64,000 nucleotides of DNA from the NCBI RefSeq assembly GCF_021611515.1, contig NZ_CP090960.1:1736001-1800000 (forward strand). Direction: 5' to 3'. This DNA is from Mariluticola halotolerans. GTDB lineage: Bacteria; Pseudomonadota; Alphaproteobacteria; Rhizobiales; Devosiaceae. A program made the position numbers and the translations under genes. Of the stretch, positions 49,534 through 58,258 are shown piece by piece. Each line of letters begins with the position of its first letter. Positions within the stretch are counted from its first letter, which is position 1. The notes under the pieces are model-generated. The model worked only from the letters and a program-made list of their open reading frames with translations, had not been told where the DNA came from and did not search any database.

Positions 49534-51039
49534 ATGAGCGAGACAACGGACGCGCCGACGCCCGCAGGCAGCGTGACCTATACGCGGCCCGATGCCGCCT
49601 ATTTCGAAAAACGCGGTCTGGCGAAACATGCAGGGGCGTGGTCGCTCTGGGCACTTGGGGTGGGGGCTGTGATTTCAGGCGATTTCTTTGGCTGGAATTA
49701 TGGGCTTGGGGTTGCCGGCTTTGGCGGGCTTGCCATCGCCACGGTGATTATCGCTATCATGTATGTGGGCATGGCCTATTCGCTGGCCGAACTCAGCCCG
49801 GCACTGCCGCATACGGGCGGGGCCTATTCGTTCGGGCGTACCGCCATGGGGCCGTGGGGCGGCTTTATCACCGGGCTGGCGGAGACCATGGAATATGTGC
49901 TGACCCCGGCGGTCGTTGTCGTTGGCATAGCCGGCTATATGAGCGCGATCAGCACGGACATGCTCGGCTTTACCCTGCCCAATCCGGTGTGGTGGCTGAT
50001 TTTTTACGCCATCTTTGTGGGGCTCAATATTGTCGGGGTGGCGCTGACGTTCCGCTTTACCATTGTCATCACCTTTCTGGCTTTGGCAATTCTGGCGGTG
50101 TTCTGGATCGGGGCGATCCCGCATTTCGATTTCAACCGCTGGGCGCTCAATATCGGCTATGACGGGGTTGAACTGCCAAACGGAGGCGGGCCCTTGCTGC
50201 CGTTTGGCTGGCAGGGCATTGCTGCCGCCCTGCCCTTTGCCATCTGGTTTTATCTGGCCATCGAGCAATTGCCGCTGGCGGCCGAGGAAAGCCATGACCC
50301 GAAACGCGACATGCCGCGCGGGCTGCTCTGGGGCATGCTCACCCTGATCATCGCCTCGGTACTGACCCTGTTCTTTAACGCCGGCATCGCGCCGGGGGCC
50401 CATGCGGTGGGCACGGCGACCGATCCGCTGTTTCTCGCCTTCAAGACGATTTTTGGCGACGGCGTTGGCGCTTCAGCGCTGGCCCTTGTGGCGGTGGCGG
50501 GGCTGGTGGCCTCGTTCCACACCATCATTTACGCCTATGGCCGCAATATCTATTCGCTCAGCCGGGCGGGCTATTTTCCGCGCTGGCTCAGCGTGACCCA
50601 TGGCACCCGCAAAACCCCGCATGTGGCGCTGATCGCGGGGGCGGTAATCGGCTTTGTGATTTGCCTTGCGCTTGAATATGGCCCGGCCGTGTTCGGCGCA
50701 GTGCCGGTGGGGGCCGTCCTGCTCAATATGGCGGTTTTTGGCGCGGTCATTGCCTATATCATGCAAATGATTGCCTATGTGCGCATCAAGCGGCTGGCGC
50801 TGACCCGGCCCTATGTCAGCCCTTTGGGTAATTTCGGGGCGATCATTGCGGGGATCATCGCCGCCATCACGCTTTTGTCGCTCTTGCTCAATCCGGATTA
50901 CCGGCCCGGTATTTATGGCTGCGCCATCTGGTTTGCCGCCGGGCTGTTGTATTTCGCCATCGCCGGGCGCAACAGGCTTGTGCTGTCGCCGGAAGAGGCC
51001 TTTGCGCTGGCTCATGCTGAAGAGGCAGAGCGGCCATAA
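49534..51039 (+). CDS. APC-family permease, ethanolamine permease-like
   Basis: A 501-residue transporter with twelve or so membrane helices. The N-terminal RPDAAYFEKRGLAKHAGAWSLWALGVGAVISGDFFGWN, SLAELSPALPHTGGAYSFGRTAMG and AETMEYVLTPAVVVVGI match ethanolamine permeases (EutP/Eat type) of proteobacteria. The ATG at 49534 follows GGAG by 6 bases; the TTG three bases earlier is not needed. The neighbours fit import and oxidation of ethanolamine or a related amine. Confidence 0.83.
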   Translation: MSETTDAPTPAGSVTYTRPDAAYFEKRGLAKHAGAWSLWALGVGAVISGDFFGWNYGLGVAGFGGLAIATVIIAIMYVGMAYSLAELSPALPHTGGAYSFGRTAMGPWGGFITGLAETMEYVLTPAVVVVGIAGYMSAISTDMLGFTLPNPVWWLIFYAIFVGLNIVGVALTFRFTIVITFLALAILAVFWIGAIPHFDFNRWALNIGYDGVELPNGGGPLLPFGWQGIAAALPFAIWFYLAIEQLPLAAEESHDPKRDMPRGLLWGMLTLIIASVLTLFFNAGIAPGAHAVGTATDPLFLAFKTIFGDGVGASALALVAVAGLVASFHTIIYAYGRNIYSLSRAGYFPRWLSVTHGTRKTPHVALIAGAVIGFVICLALEYGPAVFGAVPVGAVLLNMAVFGAVIAYIMQMIAYVRIKRLALTRPYVSPLGNFGAIIAGIIAAITLLSLLLNPDYRPGIYGCAIWFAAGLLYFAIAGRNRLVLSPEEAFALAHAEEAERP

Positions 51040-51110
51040 AATATTCGGAGTTGAAGCGCAGGTTTGAACGGACGTAAGACTAGGGCAACACGCAAACCCA
51101 AAGGTGCCTC

Positions 51111-52493
51111 ATGGCCGACACGGTCAAACTGATTTCCCCGATTGATGGCAGTGTTTATGCCGAGCGACCGATTGCACAGGACGCGGAGATTACCCGCGCC
51201 CTCACCCGTGCGCACGGCGCGCAGGCCGAATGGCGGCGCACCCCGATTGCCACGCGCAACGCCTATATGGCGAAATTTCTTGAGGCGATCACCGCGTTGA
51301 ATGCAGCTATCGTGCCTGAACTGGCCTGGCAGATGGGCCGGCCGGTGCGCTTTGGCGGCGAGAATGGCGGGATCATCGAGCGTACCGAATATATGATGTC
51401 GATTGCCGAGAGCGCCCTTGCCCCGATCCAGCGCACCGACAAGCCCGGCTTTCGCCGCTATATCAGCCACGAGCCGCTTGGAATCGTGCTGGTCGTTGCG
51501 CCCTGGAACTACCCCTATCTGACCGCGGTCAACACCATCATTCCCGCGCTGATTGCAGGCAATGCGGTCATCCTCAAACATGCCTCACAAACATTGTTGG
51601 CGGGCGAACGTTTTGCCGAGGCTTTTGCCATGGCGGGACTGCCTGAGGGCCTGTTTCAAAATGTCGTTCTCAGCCATGGCCAGACCGAAGCCCTGATCGG
51701 CTCGGGCAAGATTGACCACATCAATTTCACCGGTTCGGTGGAAGGCGGCCGCCGCATCGAACGCGCTGCCGCCGGCACTTTCGCCACCCTCGGGCTGGAA
51801 CTGGGCGGCAAGGACCCCGCCTATGTGCGGGCCGATGCCAATCTCGATTTTTCCATCGAGAGCATTGTCGATGGCGCTTTCTACAATGCCGGGCAATGCT
51901 GTTGCGGCATTGAGCGGATTTACGCCCATGAAGATGTCTATGACCGGGTGGTCGAGGGCGTTATCGAGCTGACCAAAAAATATGTCGTCGGCAATCCGCT
52001 GGATGAAGCGACCACCATGGGCCCGATGGCGCAGCCACGTTTTGCCGATGCGATCCGTGAGCAAAAGGAAGAGGCTTTGCGCAAGGGTGCGAAGGCCAAT
52101 ATCAATATGCAACTGGCCAATGACAAGCAGGGCTCGCCCTATCTGGCACCCGAAGTGCTGACCAATGTGAACCATCAGATGTCGGTAATGCGCGAGGAAA
52201 GCTTTGGTCCGGTCGTCGGGATCATGAAGGTCAAGGATGATGCGGAAGCCATCCAGCTGATGAATGACAGCCCCTATGGCCTGACCGCCTCGATCTGGAC
52301 CATGGATACGGACAAGGCCGCCGAGATTGGCGATCAGGTGGAAACCGGCACGGTATTCATGAACCGCTGCGATTATCTCGACCCGGCGCTGGTGTGGACC
52401 GGGGTCAAGGATACGGGCAAGGGCGCGGCCCTCAGCGAAATCGGCTTTGCCAATTTGACCCGACCCAAGAGCTTCCATTTGCGGGAAATCTAG
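51111..52493 (+). CDS. Aldehyde dehydrogenase family protein
   Basis: A 460-residue NAD(P)-dependent aldehyde dehydrogenase. The Rossmann segment VVAPWNYPYLTAVNTIIPAL carries the catalytic Asn (in PWNYP), the general base Glu is in LELGGKDP, and the nucleophilic cysteine lies in NAGQCCCGIER. It oxidises an aldehyde to the acid. Being third behind the amidohydrolase and permease genes (72 bases after the latter), it likely handles the aldehyde produced from the imported amine. The substrate is unproven. Confidence 0.88.
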   Translation: MADTVKLISPIDGSVYAERPIAQDAEITRALTRAHGAQAEWRRTPIATRNAYMAKFLEAITALNAAIVPELAWQMGRPVRFGGENGGIIERTEYMMSIAESALAPIQRTDKPGFRRYISHEPLGIVLVVAPWNYPYLTAVNTIIPALIAGNAVILKHASQTLLAGERFAEAFAMAGLPEGLFQNVVLSHGQTEALIGSGKIDHINFTGSVEGGRRIERAAAGTFATLGLELGGKDPAYVRADANLDFSIESIVDGAFYNAGQCCCGIERIYAHEDVYDRVVEGVIELTKKYVVGNPLDEATTMGPMAQPRFADAIREQKEEALRKGAKANINMQLANDKQGSPYLAPEVLTNVNHQMSVMREESFGPVVGIMKVKDDAEAIQLMNDSPYGLTASIWTMDTDKAAEIGDQVETGTVFMNRCDYLDPALVWTGVKDTGKGAALSEIGFANLTRPKSFHLREI

Positions 52494-52526
52494 AGCGGGA
52501 CACCGGGAGGGCGTTCTAACTGAAAT

Positions 52527-52734
52527 CGTCACCCTCGGGCTTGACCCGGGGGCCTATGACCCGCCATCCACACCGAAAAAGGACGGGGTTCAGGCAAACT
52601 TCCCAACGCCCACCTGTCCACCCGCCCCATCGCATGGGTACTCGGGTCAAGCCCGAGTATGACGATGCGGGGTGGCGCAAACCTCAACTCCCCATCGTCA
52701 TTGCGAGCGACCAAAGGCCGCGCGGCAATCCAGA
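52527..52734. repeat. Intergenic palindromic repeats (CTCGGGCTTGACCCGAG type and CATTGCGAG type)
   Basis: The 269-base gap after the aldehyde dehydrogenase gene holds no gene. CTCGGGCTTGACCCGGG (52534-52550) and CTCGGGTCAAGCCCGAG (52641-52657) are inverted copies matching at 16 of 17 bases, and each is itself nearly palindromic. Further on, CATTGCGAGCGACC (52699 on) and GCGCGGCAATCCAG (to 52734) form another inverted pair. Both resemble well-known dispersed intergenic repeats of Rhizobiales and other bacteria. They may fold as long hairpins in transcripts. Confidence 0.7.
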
Positions 52735-52762
52735 AGCGGCAAACACCACCCCCCAGTAATTC

Positions 52763-54244
52763 CTAGCCTTCCGGCCCATTGACCACCGTTTCAACCGTCG
52801 CTAGTGCCCCTTGATGCAACAACTGCCCGAGGAGGGTGACCAGTTGCTGGCGGAAGCTGGCGACGTTGGGCAGGTCTTCGCCGAAGACTTCGGCCAGCCC
52901 CAGGAAGGCGGTTGCCATGGCGTCGGGATTGGTGTGTGCACCCTGCCCGAGGAAATGCATACGGTCGGCCAGCGGGTCGCGCACGTCGATTTCGGCACCA
53001 TTCTCGTCAATGCCCGAGGCATAGCGGATCCAGGCGGCGACGCCGAGGGTGAGGCGAACGCGTGGTTCGCCGGCTTCAATGCGATCGCGGATAGTGCCGA
53101 GCAGGCGCTGCGGCAGTTTCTGGCTGCCATCCATGGCGATCTGCCAGGTACGGTGCTTGAGCGCAGGATTGGAGAAACGCTCCAGCAGCGCATCGCGATA
53201 GGCATTGAGATCGGTGCCGGGCATATCCAGCGTCGGCATGATCTCGCGGGTCATCATGTCGTGGATCAGCGTCTTGAAATCAGGATTGGCCACGGTCTCG
53301 GAAACGGTTTCAAACCCGGCCAGATAGCCGAGATAGGAAAGGGTCGAGTGCGAGCCATTGAGCATGCGCAGTTTCATGTGTTCGAACGGTTCGACATCGT
53401 CGACCAGTTGCGCGCCCGCATCTTCAAACGGCGGCCTGCCATTGGGGAAATTATCCTCGATCACCCATTGGGTGAATGGCTCGGTCATGATGGGCCATGC
53501 ATCCTCGCAACCGATGGCTTCGGCAACAAAGGCACGGTCCTCGTCGGTTGTGGCGGGGACGATGCGATCGACCATGGTGCCGGGGAAGGCTACTTCTTCG
53601 GCAACAAAACGGCCAAGGGCGGCATCGCGCAATGCGGCAAAACGGGAGACGATGCGCTTGGCGGTTGCGCCATTGGCGGGCAGGTTATCGCAGCTCATCA
53701 CCGCAAACGGGGCAATACCCGCCGCCTGCCGCCGGGCCAGCGCCTCGACAATCAGGCCGGGGGCGCTTTTGGGCGCGGTGGGGTTTGCCAGATCATGAAC
53801 GATATCGGCGTGTTTGGTGTCGAGTTCGCCGCTGGCGGGATCGTGGCAATAGCCCTTTTCCGTCACCGTCAGCGAAACGATGCGGATTTTGGGATGAGCC
53901 ATGATGGTGAGCAGGCGTTCGCGCTCGGCATTGGCATCGATCACCTCAAGGATGGAACCGATGATGCGGCAGCGGGTGCCCGCAGCATCGCGAACCGCAA
54001 CAGTGAACAGCCCATCCTGCGGGTCCAGCGCGTCCTTGGTATCGGGCCGGCGCAGGCTCGCGCCGATAATGCCCCAATCTGGATGATCCTTTAAAAGATC
54101 GTCGACATAAACGGCCTGATGGGCACGATGGAAAGCGCCGATACCGATATGGACAATGCCCGGCGTTATGGCCGCACGATCATAGTCGGGCTTTTGCACA
54201 TCGGCAGGAAGAGCGTTCAAACGGTCATTGGAAAGGCGTGTCAT
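52763..54244 (-). CDS. Mannitol dehydrogenase family protein, probably fructuronate reductase
   Basis: A 493-residue polyol dehydrogenase-type enzyme. NAD-binding region IVHIGIGAFHRAHQAVYVDDLL, conserved TEKGYCHD, SCDNLPANG, and the substrate-site block EPFTQWVIEDNFPNGRPPFEDAGAQLVDDVEPFEHMKLRMLNGSHS with the catalytic lysine are clear. Family members act on mannitol, fructuronate (UxuB) or tagaturonate. The KDG kinase gene transcribed divergently next to it favours fructuronate reduction to mannonate in hexuronate breakdown. The ATG at 54244 (MTRLSNDRL) is the likely start. Confidence 0.82.
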   Translation of the reverse strand: MTRLSNDRLNALPADVQKPDYDRAAITPGIVHIGIGAFHRAHQAVYVDDLLKDHPDWGIIGASLRRPDTKDALDPQDGLFTVAVRDAAGTRCRIIGSILEVIDANAERERLLTIMAHPKIRIVSLTVTEKGYCHDPASGELDTKHADIVHDLANPTAPKSAPGLIVEALARRQAAGIAPFAVMSCDNLPANGATAKRIVSRFAALRDAALGRFVAEEVAFPGTMVDRIVPATTDEDRAFVAEAIGCEDAWPIMTEPFTQWVIEDNFPNGRPPFEDAGAQLVDDVEPFEHMKLRMLNGSHSTLSYLGYLAGFETVSETVANPDFKTLIHDMMTREIMPTLDMPGTDLNAYRDALLERFSNPALKHRTWQIAMDGSQKLPQRLLGTIRDRIEAGEPRVRLTLGVAAWIRYASGIDENGAEIDVRDPLADRMHFLGQGAHTNPDAMATAFLGLAEVFGEDLPNVASFRQQLVTLLGQLLHQGALATVETVVNGPEG

Positions 54245-54352
54245 TATTGTCCGTCGCGGTTTGGTCTGGTAAGTCGACACGACAATAGCGGAGCTGGGCC
54301 GGAACCGCTACCATTCCAGACGCAGTACACCGGCAAAATTTGGGGATTGGCG

Positions 54353-55258
54353 TTGAAGCGTTTTGTAAGTATCGGCGAATGCATGATCGAAATGTCTGGC
54401 GGCGAAAACCAGACCTATAAGCAAGGCTATGCCGGTGACACGCTGAATACCGCCTGGTATGCGCGGGCGGCCCTGCCCGACACGTGGTCCATCGATTATT
54501 TTACCGCGCTGGGCGACGACATTTATTCCGGGCAGATGCTGGATTTTCTGAAGCGCAACCAGATCGGCACCAGCGCTATCAGGCAAATCCGCAACAAGCG
54601 GCCCGGCCTTTATATGATCCACCAGGCTGATGGCGACCGGCACTTCACCTATTGGCGCGACACATCTGCGGCTAAAATGCTTGCCGATGACGCTGATGCG
54701 CTAAAGGCGGTCACAGATGCGGCTGACCTGATTTATTTCTCCGGCATTACGCTGGCTATCCTCTCTCCGGAAGCGCGCGGACGATTGCTTCAAAGCGTTG
54801 GAAATGCGCGCAGCCGGGGCGCGCAAACCGCATTTGATCCCAATATCCGCCCGGTCCTCTGGCCTGAGGCAGATGCCCTTAGATCCGCCATGACAGAAGC
54901 GGCGAAAGTATCGAGCTTCGTCTTGCCCACGCATGATGATGAGAAGCCGATTTTCGGCGACCGCACACCTGAGGAGACCGCTGCGCGCTATTTGCAGCAC
55001 GGGGTAGAGGAAGTTGTGGTCAAGAATGGTGCGGAAGATGCGCTGATTTTTACCGCTGACGGACAAACCACTGTGCCGGCATGCAAGGGCGCAAAGGTGA
55101 TTGATGCGACAGGCGCCGGGGACAGCTTTAACGGGGCCTATCTGTCGGCCCGGCTGCAAGGCCAGTCTATCGCGGATGCGGGCGCTTTCGCGCACAAAAC
55201 CGCCGCGACGGTTATCGGCCATCGCGGCGCGCTGATTGATCCGAAATTGATCGGCTAG
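54353..55258 (+). CDS. kdgK: 2-Keto-3-deoxygluconate kinase (PfkB family)
   Basis: A 301-residue ribokinase-family sugar kinase. The opening KRFVSIGECMIEMSGGENQTYKQGYAGDTLNTAWYAR is typical of KdgK, and the C-terminal signature DATGAGDSFNGAYLSARL carries the catalytic aspartate and anion hole. It phosphorylates 2-dehydro-3-deoxygluconate in hexuronate catabolism. The start is a TTG at 54353 with GGGGA 6 bases upstream. No ATG exists near; the frame reaches back to 54119 only as antisense of the dehydrogenase. Confidence 0.86.
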   Translation: MKRFVSIGECMIEMSGGENQTYKQGYAGDTLNTAWYARAALPDTWSIDYFTALGDDIYSGQMLDFLKRNQIGTSAIRQIRNKRPGLYMIHQADGDRHFTYWRDTSAAKMLADDADALKAVTDAADLIYFSGITLAILSPEARGRLLQSVGNARSRGAQTAFDPNIRPVLWPEADALRSAMTEAAKVSSFVLPTHDDEKPIFGDRTPEETAARYLQHGVEEVVVKNGAEDALIFTADGQTTVPACKGAKVIDATGAGDSFNGAYLSARLQGQSIADAGAFAHKTAATVIGHRGALIDPKLIG

Positions 55259-55259
55259 A

Positions 55260-55303
55260 GCGTTTCCAGAATAAGTGGCCCCACTTATTCGGTTCGGAAA
55301 CGC
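55260..55303. terminator. Long palindromic hairpin between kdgK and the DUF924 gene
   Basis: Nested stems GCGTTTCC (55260-55267)/GGAAACGC (55296-55303) and AATAAGTGG (55270-55278)/CCACTTATT (55281-55289) make an almost continuous hairpin between convergent genes. It probably acts as a bidirectional stop and looks like a dispersed intergenic repeat. Confidence 0.65.
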
Positions 55304-55318
55304 GACAAACCAAAGACT

Positions 55319-55864
55319 CTAGAACATCGAGTCGCCGGCTTCTTCGATATAGGCGATCTCTTCGGGCGTTGACTGACGTCCGAGCGCGGCATTGCGTTTC
55401 GGATAACGTCCGAAACGCTTGATCAGCGCGTGGTGCTTGGCTTCGAATTCGAGCGTGTCGGGTTTCCCCAACGTGCCGAAAAGGCGTAGCGCCTCTTCAT
55501 GCACCAGCAGGGATTCTGAATGCATATAGGGCATGTAAAGAAACATGCGTTCGGTATTGTCGAGCGCCAGATCATGGCCGCCGGCAACCGCCTCCTGCGC
55601 CAGTGCAAGGGCCATGCCGTCCTGGGCAAAGGCCTTGGCGCTATCGCGGTATAGCTGACGCGAGAACTGATCGAGCACGATGATTTCGGCCAGGCGTCCC
55701 CTCGGGGTCTCGCGCCAGGTATAGGCTTCACCCTGCGCCACAAGCGGCACGGTGTCGGCAAAAGCTTTTGCCAGTTCAGCATCGAATTCGGCCTTGCCGC
55801 CAAACCAGTCCTCAGCCCCGTGGGTCACAAACCAGAAATTGTGGACGTCTTCAGCGGTTTTCAT
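55319..55864 (-). CDS. DUF924 family protein
   Basis: A 181-residue helical protein. VHNFWFVTHGAEDWFGGKAEFDAELAKAF, EIIVLDQFSRQLYRDSAKAFAQD, and MFLYMPYMHSESLLVHEEALRLF are the DUF924 hallmarks (tetratricopeptide-like fold). No biochemical role is established that I can name. The ATG at 55864 has AGGAGG 5-6 bases upstream, and it lies 33 bases from the VOC dioxygenase-like gene on the same strand. Confidence 0.82.
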   Translation of the reverse strand: MKTAEDVHNFWFVTHGAEDWFGGKAEFDAELAKAFADTVPLVAQGEAYTWRETPRGRLAEIIVLDQFSRQLYRDSAKAFAQDGMALALAQEAVAGGHDLALDNTERMFLYMPYMHSESLLVHEEALRLFGTLGKPDTLEFEAKHHALIKRFGRYPKRNAALGRQSTPEEIAYIEEAGDSMF

Positions 55865-55897
55865 GGTGCCTCCTCGCACGCGGTTCAGTTCAGGGAG

Positions 55898-56818
55898 TCA
55901 ATTCTCGACCATAATATGCAGGCTGTTGCCGGATGGGTCAGTGATCGCAAAACCATCCGGCCGCTCGGTCAGGGCAATATCATTGTCACTCAGCCTGATC
56001 TTCAGCGCGTCTGCTGTTGCCGTGTCGGGCAAAACAATTGTGTACCAACGCAGGCCAGCGGTGTTGGCCGGGGCGGGTGTTGCCTGAGGTCCGTTCCAGA
56101 CATTGAACGCCAGAATATGCGGCATGTAATCCAGAACCACGTCGCCCATACCGAACGTATAGGATAGAAGCTGCCCCCCGAAACCGAGCACATCACGATA
56201 GAAGTGCATCGATTGGTCGAGGTCGTTCACATGGACGTGCACATGGCCCACCCGTGCCCCCTCGGGCATTAACCCCATCGGGTTATAATCAGGCGTGATC
56301 TCGCTCATCAGGTCATCAAGATCAATCGGCTCGCGTCCGGAATGTGGCTTGCCATCCGCCGTCAGGCCATAGGCGTCACCATCATCGGGCGTCTGCAACC
56401 GCCCGCGCCAGGGCGTTTCGAATGCGACTTCAATGCCGTTGCCGTCATGATCCCAGATATACACCGCCTCGGAGACCAGATGGTCTGTCGGTGAGAAGCG
56501 GATATTCGCTTTCGCGGCCCGGAAGACAAAACCGGCGAGATCCCGCCGTTGCGGCACATGGATGGCGACGTGGTAAAGCCCTGTGGTGCGTGGGGCGACC
56601 GGCTGGTCTGAATCAAGATGCAGCACAATCAACACCTTGGTGCCAATGCCCAGGTCGATCTGCGCTGCGGTCTCGCGGATCACTTCCAGCCCGACCACAT
56701 CGCGCCAGACAGCCAAAGCCCTTGCGGCGCTTGTCACGCCAATATGAACCGCGTCCAAACGGGTGCTCAAAGGCAGGATGGGGGCACTTGGTTTCAGCGT
56801 ATTGGTGATCGTTGGCAT
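55898..56818 (-). CDS. Two-domain VOC protein, CatE-like ring-cleavage dioxygenase homologue
   Basis: A 306-residue protein with two VOC modules. The first (about 18-130) starts TRLDAVHIGVTSAARALAVWRDVVGLEVI and ends YIWDHDGNGIEVAFETP; the second (about 190-305) starts GHVHVHVNDLDQSMHFYRDVLGF and ends ITDPSGNSLHIMVEN. The paired layout with His and Glu ligands resembles extradiol catechol 2,3-dioxygenases of the CatE/YfiE group. Substrate and activity are not known. Confidence 0.78.
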   Translation of the reverse strand: MPTITNTLKPSAPILPLSTRLDAVHIGVTSAARALAVWRDVVGLEVIRETAAQIDLGIGTKVLIVLHLDSDQPVAPRTTGLYHVAIHVPQRRDLAGFVFRAAKANIRFSPTDHLVSEAVYIWDHDGNGIEVAFETPWRGRLQTPDDGDAYGLTADGKPHSGREPIDLDDLMSEITPDYNPMGLMPEGARVGHVHVHVNDLDQSMHFYRDVLGFGGQLLSYTFGMGDVVLDYMPHILAFNVWNGPQATPAPANTAGLRWYTIVLPDTATADALKIRLSDNDIALTERPDGFAITDPSGNSLHIMVEN

Positions 56819-56986
56819 TGGGGCGAACCTTTTATTTGTTGCCTTGAATATAGGCCGCCCCTTAACTGCAAACCACCCGTGTTGGTTCAGCCATGACGGC
56901 TTGATCGTTCGTTATTTCACAACAATAATCTGACACTGATCACATGCTTTGTCGGTACATCTTGTAAATTTTCCTTGCCATCCAAT

Positions 56987-57014
56987 TTAGTGTGTTATAT
57001 CACTAGCACACTAA
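56987..57014. promoter_or_regulatory. Inverted-repeat operator candidate before the gntR-ABC operon
   Basis: TTAGTGTG (56987-56994) and CACACTAA (57007-57014) form a perfect 8-bp inverted repeat with a 12-base centre, ending 13 bases before the gntR start codon. YtrA-type GntR repressors usually bind such sites in their own promoters, so autoregulation is likely. Confidence 0.65.
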
Positions 57015-57027
57015 CTAGGTAAATCAC

Positions 57028-57378
57028 ATGACCCAATGGAATGATACGCAGCCGATATTTCTGCAAATAAGACAGCAGATCATCACGCTGATTTTGGACG
57101 GGACGGTCGCCGAAGGCGCGGCTGTGCCATCGATCCGGCAGATCGCAACAGACCTGTCGGTCAACCCGCTCACGGTGACCAAAGCGTATCAATCGCTGGT
57201 CGACACCGGCATTGTCGAGAAGAAACGAGGACTAGGCATGTATGTCAAAGAGGGCGCGCGGGCAGCATTGCTGGCGCAGGAGCGGGAAAAATTCCTGCAT
57301 GAGGAATGGCCACGTATCCTGCAACAGGTGGAGGCACTCGGCCTCAAGGTTCAGGACCTGATGGGCGAGGACAAATAA
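57028..57378 (+). CDS. GntR-family regulator, YtrA subfamily
   Basis: A 116-residue repressor. A winged helix (PIFLQIRQQIITLILDGTVAEGAAVPSIRQIATDLSVNPLTVTKAYQSLVDTGIVEKKRGLGMYV) is followed only by a short helical tail of about 40 residues, the compact YtrA plan. It is directly followed by ABC exporter genes, which such regulators typically control in response to envelope-active compounds. Confidence 0.88.
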   Translation: MTQWNDTQPIFLQIRQQIITLILDGTVAEGAAVPSIRQIATDLSVNPLTVTKAYQSLVDTGIVEKKRGLGMYVKEGARAALLAQEREKFLHEEWPRILQQVEALGLKVQDLMGEDK

Positions 57379-58257
57379 ATGACCGACCAGACCCCCATCA
57401 TCACCGCCCGCAATCTGCGCAAGCGTTTTGGCCGCACGGAAATCCTGCACGGGCTCAATTTCACTATTCCCACCGGCCGCATTTACGGACTGATCGGACA
57501 TAATGGTGCCGGCAAGACCACGGCGCTGAATGCCATTCTGGGGCTGACCGATTGCGAGGGCGACATTTCCGTTCTTGGCAAAGCCCCCTTTCAACACCGC
57601 GCCGAGCTGATGAACGATGTGGCGTTCATTTCCGATGTTGCCAGCCTGCCCAGGTTTTTGAAGGTTCGCGAGCTGTTCGACCTTCTCGACAATATTCACC
57701 CCAATTTTTCGCGGGAGAAGGCAAATGTATTTTTACAGGGGACCGATCTACGGCCTGAACTCAAGATTAAAAATCTATCGAAAGGTATGGTCGCTCAGCT
57801 TCACCTGGCTGTCGTCATGGCGATTGACGCTAAGCTTCTCGTGCTCGACGAACCCACGCTCGGACTCGACATCACTTACCGTAAACGGTTCTACCGGCGG
57901 CTGCTCGAAGACTATATGAATGACGAGCGGACGCTGCTGATCACCACCCATCAGGTGGACGAGATCGCCTCCATGCTGACCGACATCATGTTTCTGCGCG
58001 ATGGCGAGATTGTGCTCGATGTCCCCACCGATGAGGTGGATGCCATCTATAGCCAGATCTCGGTGACGGGCGACAACATTGCCAGGGCGGCCGCATTGCA
58101 GCCGGTGTTTACCGAAGCCCGGTTTGGGCAAACGGTGATGATTTTCGAGAACGTGGCGCGCGAAAAACTCGATGGGCTGGGGCAGATTTCAACCCCCACC
58201 ATCAGCGACCTGTTCGTTGCGCTCATGCAGCGCCAGACGGCCAATCCAGGAGAATAA
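57379..58257 (+). CDS. ABC transporter ATP-binding protein (YtrB-like)
   Basis: A 292-residue ATPase with Walker A GHNGAGKTT, signature LSKGM in IKNLSKGMVAQLHLA and Walker B LLVLDEPTLGLD. The C-terminal extension of about 75 residues is typical of ABC-2 exporter ATPases. It begins immediately after the gntR stop and ends 1 base before the permease start, a tight operon. Confidence 0.88.
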   Translation: MTDQTPIITARNLRKRFGRTEILHGLNFTIPTGRIYGLIGHNGAGKTTALNAILGLTDCEGDISVLGKAPFQHRAELMNDVAFISDVASLPRFLKVRELFDLLDNIHPNFSREKANVFLQGTDLRPELKIKNLSKGMVAQLHLAVVMAIDAKLLVLDEPTLGLDITYRKRFYRRLLEDYMNDERTLLITTHQVDEIASMLTDIMFLRDGEIVLDVPTDEVDAIYSQISVTGDNIARAAALQPVFTEARFGQTVMIFENVAREKLDGLGQISTPTISDLFVALMQRQTANPGE

Positions 58258-58258
58258 A

